The notes under the pieces were generated by a model. That model was not told the DNA's origin. It made no database searches and was given only the letters and a program-made list of their open reading frames with translations. Both the position numbers and the translations under genes were made by a program. A stretch of 9,952 bases of DNA from Thermococci archaeon (GTDB lineage: Archaea; Hadarchaeota; B88-G9), in contig QMUK01000044.1 of the NCBI GenBank assembly GCA_003660555.1, positions 1 through 9,952 of the forward strand, in the 5' to 3' direction. Every line of letters starts with the position of its first letter. Position 1 is the first letter of the stretch. Shown one piece after another: positions 6,574 through 9,952 of the stretch.

Positions 6574-7143
6574 TCATATCCTCCCCTTCTTCTTTAGTAC
6601 GAACCTCGGATAAGTGGTTAGGGAGGCTTTCGCGTATTCCCTAGGCACACCTAGCAACTCCAGTAATGCCAAAAGGTCTCTGGGAGAAAACATCTCTTCC
6701 GGAAGCCTAGCAGAGCTAACACATATTACAGGTGCTCTCTTAGAGTAACAAACCAGAAACAGTTTTCTTACCTTTTTGATCCCTCCTAGTTTTCCATTCC
6801 TCAGTGAGGACAGGTCTATCACTAGAGCGGTCTTGTTCTTTGAAGCCTCTCTTACCAATACTTCATCTATTTCTCTGAATATTATTCCATCCACTCTCTC
6901 CAGTTTTACGGAATATCTCAGAACGTTCCTGTTTTCTGAGTAAACGAAATTGACCTCTCCATAGGGAATTTCTCTCAGATCTCTTTTACTCCTCATTTCA
7001 TACTCTCTTATTCTGAAGGTTCCCTCAATTTCCTGGAAATCTCCAACGAATCCCAGCCCCAAGTATCCCATCTCTTTGGCCACTTTTATCATGTCTGCCA
7101 GAGTCTCCCTGTCATCTGGAACCACTTTAAGGTCATAAAACAT
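6574..7143 (-). CDS. rnp3: RNase P protein component 3 (Rpp30 family)
   Basis: This is the TIM-barrel-like protein subunit of archaeal RNase P, which with the catalytic RNA removes 5' leaders from pre-tRNA. In characterised systems it pairs with Rnp2 (Pop5), whose gene follows directly. The 189-residue product starts MFYDLKVVPDD, and its alternating strands and helices fit the family: KEMGYLGLGFVGDF (~24-37), VDGIIFREIDEVLVREA, LVIDLSSLRNG, and APVICVSSARLPEEMFSPRDL near the C-terminus. Length is a little below the usual ~200-230, as in other crenarchaea. The ATG at 7143 has GTGATC 4 nt upstream (7148-7153) and overlaps the COG1325 gene by 11 nt. The other two RNase P proteins (Rpp21, Rpp29) and the RNA are not in this window. 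Confidence 0.9.
   Translation of the reverse strand: MFYDLKVVPDDRETLADMIKVAKEMGYLGLGFVGDFQEIEGTFRIREYEMRSKRDLREIPYGEVNFVYSENRNVLRYSVKLERVDGIIFREIDEVLVREASKNKTALVIDLSSLRNGKLGGIKKVRKLFLVCYSKRAPVICVSSARLPEEMFSPRDLLALLELLGVPREYAKASLTTYPRFVLKKKGRI
6578..6586 (-). promoter_or_regulatory. Shine-Dalgarno site of rnp2
   Basis: GGGGAGGAT on the minus strand lies within the final codons of rnp3 (…Lys-Gly-Arg-Ile-stop). It is 7 nt before the TTG at 6570, which favours TTG over the ATG 12 nt further in. Confidence 0.7.
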
Positions 7144-7507
7144 TTTTGATCACTTTTTCAATCTCCTCATTTGAGTAGAAGACTATTCTTATGGTCTCTC
7201 CCCTGCTGGAAGGCACGAGTCTTCCCAGGTAGGCCTCTACCTTGTCTACTCTAACGTAAAACCTTTTACCCTCCAAGTTAGCTAAACTTGTTCCCTCTTT
7301 GCTCACTATGGATCTCAACAGTTCCAGTGCTTCTTTACCTTGTATCTCTGCCTCCAAAATAACTATTGGATTGTTAAAGTGCCCTTTGGTCTCTTCGCGC
7401 CTGATGTTCTCCTTAGGTACGCCTAGATTCTCCAAAGCTCTCATGACTTTCTCTTCCGACTCAGTTGAATGGACCAATGCTCTTAACTTGGCTTTAATCC
7501 GAGTCAA
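7133..7507 (-). CDS. COG1325-type predicted exosome-associated RNA-binding protein (DUF54 family)
   Basis: This small protein of 124 residues is recognised by its HSTESEEKVMRALENLGV opening (residues ~13-30), a GHFNNPIVILEAEI strand segment near 43-56, and a C-terminal half with RFYVRVDKVEAYLGRL. Archaeal homologues are annotated as predicted exosome subunit or RNA-binding protein, mainly from their fixed place beside RNase P and exosome genes. Direct biochemical proof is limited, so the role is inferred. The start is a TTG at 7507, 3 nt after the L15e TAG; no ATG or GTG gives a conserved N-terminus, and the first internal Met is at residue 21, inside the conserved region. The upstream SD is weak (purine-rich GGGAAATAGGGA), so translation may depend on ribosomes finishing L15e. 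The stop overlaps the rnp3 start by 11 nt. Confidence 0.8.
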   Translation of the reverse strand: MTRIKAKLRALVHSTESEEKVMRALENLGVPKENIRREETKGHFNNPIVILEAEIQGKEALELLRSIVSKEGTSLANLEGKRFYVRVDKVEAYLGRLVPSSRGETIRIVFYSNEEIEKVIKNVL

Positions 7508-7510
7508 TCC

Positions 7511-8086
7511 CTATTTCCCTCTTCTTCCATGCCTCCTTATGCTTGGCCTAATTTTCTCAGCACCTTTTCCTTTGTTTCTCAGTCCTCTAGATTTCTTACC
7601 AGCGCTGGTCAGTCCCCTGAATACTCTACCTTTGTTTGCCCCTCTGCCAATCCAGTTTATCTCATCGTCTGCCTTTATGACAGGATGGTGTGGATCGACC
7701 ATTATGACTTCGAAGTACTTGTATTGCCCGTCTTCTCCAACCCAATATGAGTTCAGCACCTCGAGATTCGGATACTTCCTAGCAGCTCTCTCTTCAGCTA
7801 TCCACTGAAGACTTTTACCTGGAGTGAATTTCACGTGTCCGTATTTACTTGGCTTTCTTCCGCCCTTTATCCTTTCTCTCCTCCTTCCCCCCCTCTTAAC
7901 TCTAACTCTCACCACTATGAATCCGTGTTTAGCTTTATATCCAAGAGATCTAGCCCTGTCCAATCTGGTGGGCCTATCTATCCTGACTACTGATCCCTCC
8001 CTTCTCCACTTCCTCAGTCTCTCTTTTCTTATCTCCTCGTTTTGTCTGAAGTTCTTGGATATGAAGTAATACATGGATTTAACCAA
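7511..8086 (-). CDS. rpl15e: 50S ribosomal protein L15e
   Basis: This is a basic large-subunit ribosomal protein found in archaea and eukaryotes and absent from bacteria. The 191-residue product is close to the usual archaeal length (about 190-195). It begins [13 protein letters not shown] and carries the L15e core ([19 protein letters not shown], then [10 protein letters not shown] and GGRKPSKYG), a [19 protein letters not shown] strand region and a basic [16 protein letters not shown] tail. The TTG at 8086 is preferred to the ATG at 8074 because a strong SD (8092-8100) sits 5 nt upstream, and because L15e proteins normally carry about four residues before the first aromatic (Y). The start overlaps the serA stop by 8 nt (TTG GTT AAA read against GGT TAA), suggesting coupling. 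It opens the RNA/ribosome part of the operon. Confidence 0.97.
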   Translation of the reverse strand: MVKSMYYFISKNFRQNEEIRKERLRKWRREGSVVRIDRPTRLDRARSLGYKAKHGFIVVRVRVKRGGRRRERIKGGRKPSKYGHVKFTPGKSLQWIAEERAARKYPNLEVLNSYWVGEDGQYKYFEVIMVDPHHPVIKADDEINWIGRGANKGRVFRGLTSAGKKSRGLRNKGKGAEKIRPSIRRHGRRGK

Positions 8087-8981
8087 GTCCCATCGCCTCC
8101 TTAATCCTGTCTACTAGCTCCAATCCAGCCCTTCTTTGAGATTCTATGGTTGAGGCCCCTATGTGGGGACTAACACTCAATTTCTCCGTTCCAATTGAGA
8201 AGAGCGCATCCTCCCCTGGAGGCTCTCTCTCGAATACATCTAGGCAGGCCCTTATTCTCCCAGACTTGAGGAACTTGAATAAGGCCTTTTGCTCTACTAC
8301 ACCTCCCCTTGAGGTGTTTATGAGTACTGCTCCTTCCTTCATGTTCTTCAAGGTCTCCTCTTTGAAGAGGCCCTTTGTTTCTTCCGTGAGAGGGACGTGT
8401 ATGCTTACGAAGTCACTCTTCCTCACTAGTTCATCTAGGGAATCTACTTGTTCGAATCCCTCGGCTTTGACGTATGGATCAAATACTAATACTCTCATCC
8501 CAAATGCTTTTGAGATTTCAGCGACTCTGGAACCTATTCTCCCAAATCCAACTATTCCCATGGTTTTTCCATATAGTTCTTCCCCAATCAAGTCTTTTTT
8601 TATCCATTCTCCTTTCCTTAGACTCTCATTTGCTTCTGGAATTCTTCTTAAGAGAGAAAGTAGATGAGCGAAGACGAGTTCTGCCACTGCCTCAGTTACT
8701 GCTCCAGGAGTATTCAAGACTTTTATTCCCCTTTCTTTCGCGGCCTCCAAGTCTATGTTGTCTAGCCCCACCCCAGGTCTCGCTATTACCTTTAGCCTCT
8801 CTCCCTTGGAGATAACTTCCCTGTCTACTTTAGTCCTACTTCGCACTACTAGGACTTCTGCTTTCCTAATCTCATTTAGTAACTCTTCTCTACTTATTTC
8901 TGGTCTGAATACTACTTCCCCCAGCTCTCTTAGTTTCTCGAGGGCCTCCTCACTAATATGGTCTGCAACGAGAATTCTCAT
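8079..8981 (-). CDS. serA: D-3-phosphoglycerate dehydrogenase-like NAD-dependent 2-hydroxyacid dehydrogenase
   Basis: The likely reaction is NAD-dependent oxidation of 3-phosphoglycerate to 3-phosphohydroxypyruvate, the first step of phosphorylated serine synthesis, in the cytosol. The 300-residue protein shows the family layout: substrate-binding halves at about 1-95 and 275-300 flank a Rossmann domain with GFGRIG at 145-150 and an acidic residue, D168, suited to NAD. The catalytic triad is visible as R225 (NTSRGG), E253 (DVFEREPP) and H273 (SPHIGAST). [11 protein letters not shown] near 68-77 is typical of SerA. There is no C-terminal ACT domain, so the serine feedback seen in long SerA forms is unlikely; this short form is common in archaea. 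The ATG at 8981 follows the ychF stop by 4 nt, with a GGGGTTGATC stretch upstream. The last 8 nt overlap the L15e start. Related glyoxylate or hydroxypyruvate reductases share the motifs, so the exact substrate is inferred. Confidence 0.88.
   Translation of the reverse strand: MRILVADHISEEALEKLRELGEVVFRPEISREELLNEIRKAEVLVVRSRTKVDREVISKGERLKVIARPGVGLDNIDLEAAKERGIKVLNTPGAVTEAVAELVFAHLLSLLRRIPEANESLRKGEWIKKDLIGEELYGKTMGIVGFGRIGSRVAEISKAFGMRVLVFDPYVKAEGFEQVDSLDELVRKSDFVSIHVPLTEETKGLFKEETLKNMKEGAVLINTSRGGVVEQKALFKFLKSGRIRACLDVFEREPPGEDALFSIGTEKLSVSPHIGASTIESQRRAGLELVDRIKEAMGLG
8092..8100 (-). promoter_or_regulatory. Shine-Dalgarno site deciding the TTG start of rpl15e
   Basis: GGAGGCGAT on the minus strand differs by one base from the archaeal SD consensus GGAGGTGAT. 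It ends 5 nt before the TTG at 8086 and 17 nt before the in-frame ATG at 8074, so it supports TTG as the start. It lies inside the last codons of serA. Confidence 0.75.
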
Positions 8982-8985
8982 GGGA

Positions 8986-9952
8986 TCAACCCCTCTTCGC
9001 AGAGACTACTTTTATCACGTCCCCGTCTTTGAGCTCGTAATCCTCTCCGACACGTCTCCCGCTCCTGGCCTCCACAGCATATATGAAGGTATCTCCGAGT
9101 TCGGTATGCACCTTGTAAGCTAGGTCTTTAGCTGTACTACCCCTCTCCATTAGGAAGGCATCTGGAAGTACATTTCCGTCCTTATCAGTTAATTTATTCT
9201 CATCTTCCACAGGGAATACTGAAATGAGTCCTAGAACATCCTTAATTGCCCTATCTATTGTCTCTTGTACTCCTGTTGATCCCCATTCTTCTAGTAGAGC
9301 CTCTATTTTCTTTAAAGCTGACTTCTGTCTATTGTTTAGTCTGCTATCGTCCAATATCTCGAAGTGATTGCTCCCAGGTATGTATTTTATGAGACCAGCT
9401 TTGGCAGCCCTTCTTAGAACTAGCTCTGCTTCGGCACAAACTGGAACTACGTCTATTTCCTCCTCTCTAATTCTATCAATGTTTTCTCTTGATTTATCCA
9501 GATCTATTTTGTTCGCGGCGACTATTATTGGCTTATTTATTTCTCTTAGCTTTCTCACAAGTTTCATGACGTCTTCTTCTTTCCACTTATCTATTGACTC
9601 AGGGTCTAGCTCAGCCTCCATTAGAGCTCTCTTTATCTCATTCTCTTTTACACCAATCCCAGTTAGTTTCCTCTCGAGGAGCGAGACTAGGTCATAGACC
9701 CCCATTTTGACCTGCTTGACAATCTTCCCCCAGTCTTTTTTTATCAGGCCGTAAACCCATAGGTCTATCTCCCCCTCTAGGAACCTTATGTCCTCTATCG
9801 GATCTCTTGTCCCAGGAGGAACGGGATTCCCTTCCGCATCGGTAGATCCAGAGGCATCTACTACGTGAATTAACACCTTAGCATTTCTTAAACTATCTAG
9901 AAACTGATTTCCAAGTCCTCTTCCCTTATGGGCACCAGGTACTAGTCCTGCA
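8986..9952 (-). CDS. ychF: YchF/Obg-like GTPase with C-terminal TGS domain, 5' end outside window
   Basis: This is a P-loop NTPase of the YchF/OLA1 branch of the TRAFAC GTPases, cytosolic and ribosome-associated in characterised homologues. The frame stays open to the window edge. The first visible residues, AGLVPGAHKGRGLGN, are the family's G3-region signature, followed by HVVDAS. The G4-like motif NKID lies near visible residue 147, and the last ~80 residues (about 243-321) form a TGS domain ending in a DGDVIKVV-type strand. With 321 residues visible and a family length near 400, the P-loop and switch I, about 80 residues, are missing off the edge. A GTG at 9876 could be mistaken for the start, but it lies inside the conserved GTPase core. 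The TGA stop is 4 nt before the next gene. Identification is firm; the substrate nucleotide (ATP or GTP) is not readable here. Confidence 0.93.
   Translation of the reverse strand, partial: AGLVPGAHKGRGLGNQFLDSLRNAKVLIHVVDASGSTDAEGNPVPPGTRDPIEDIRFLEGEIDLWVYGLIKKDWGKIVKQVKMGVYDLVSLLERKLTGIGVKENEIKRALMEAELDPESIDKWKEEDVMKLVRKLREINKPIIVAANKIDLDKSRENIDRIREEEIDVVPVCAEAELVLRRAAKAGLIKYIPGSNHFEILDDSRLNNRQKSALKKIEALLEEWGSTGVQETIDRAIKDVLGLISVFPVEDENKLTDKDGNVLPDAFLMERGSTAKDLAYKVHTELGDTFIYAVEARSGRRVGEDYELKDGDVIKVVSAKRG

Noticed and set aside
7299-7808. 169-codon plus-strand open frame across L15e and the COG1325 gene
   Set aside because: It has low-complexity Leu/Ser/Pro composition, no recognisable domain, and lies antisense to two conserved genes.
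8146-8667. 173-codon plus-strand open frame opposite serA
   Set aside because: It is a shadow of the serA frame, with no SD and no family resemblance.
1-9952. CRISPR arrays, insertion sequences, tRNA/rRNA genes, integrase sites
   Set aside because: I found no direct-repeat arrays, no transposase or integrase genes, no tRNA-like cloverleaf sequence and no intergenic space where such elements could sit.

Overview
The window is a gene-dense stretch of archaeal chromosome. Every supportable gene lies on the minus strand, so the operon reads from position 9952 down to 1. The content is diagnostic for Archaea: a proteasome alpha subunit, an SBDS protein, the exosome trio Rrp4/Rrp41/Rrp42, the RNase P proteins Rnp2 and Rnp3, ribosomal proteins L15e and L37Ae, RNA polymerase subunit P, an archaeal Brix/IMP4 protein, the KEOPS subunit Pcc1 and prefoldin beta. 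Gene order, heavy AGA/AGG and ATA codon use, many TTG starts and a purine-rich coding strand point to a thermophilic member of the Thermoproteota (Crenarchaeota), perhaps Sulfolobales-like. The genus cannot be fixed from the sequence alone.

Layout in the direction of transcription: 9952-8986, a 5'-truncated YchF-type GTPase with a TGS domain; 8981-8079, a D-3-phosphoglycerate dehydrogenase-like enzyme; 8086-7511, L15e; 7507-7133, a COG1325 predicted exosome-linked RNA-binding protein; 7143-6574, Rnp3; 6570-6232, Rnp2; 6232-5504, PsmA; 5503-4790, SBDS; about 4892 (or 4793) to 4044, Rrp4; 4108-3353, Rrp41; 3351-2533, Rrp42; 2531-2256, L37Ae; 2259-2122, RpoP (45 aa); 2125-1589, Brix protein; 1611-1354, Pcc1; 1357-995, prefoldin beta; 1017-19, a DHH/DHHA1 phosphoesterase; and from 22 off the edge, the first codons of another gene.

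No gap between neighbouring genes exceeds about 4 nt, and most neighbours abut or overlap (ATGA, TAATG and longer overlaps). There is no room for internal intergenic promoters, terminators or RNA genes, and there is no non-coding stretch to describe. Nearly every internal start has a Shine-Dalgarno element placed in the last codons of the gene before it, so translational coupling is likely throughout.

Functionally this is the known archaeal exosome/proteasome superoperon. It joins RNA synthesis (RpoP), RNA decay (exosome core and possibly the DHH enzyme), tRNA maturation (RNase P, KEOPS), ribosome assembly (Brix, SBDS, two r-proteins), and protein folding and turnover (prefoldin, proteasome). 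The enzyme of serine synthesis at 8079-8981 is the functional outlier. I see no wholly new system. The points worth attention are how reading frames are joined: an exact repeated stop/SD/TTG junction around Rrp42, a 65-nt out-of-frame overlap between Rrp4 and Rrp41, and an unresolved Rrp4 start that may be a CTG in a CTGA overlap.
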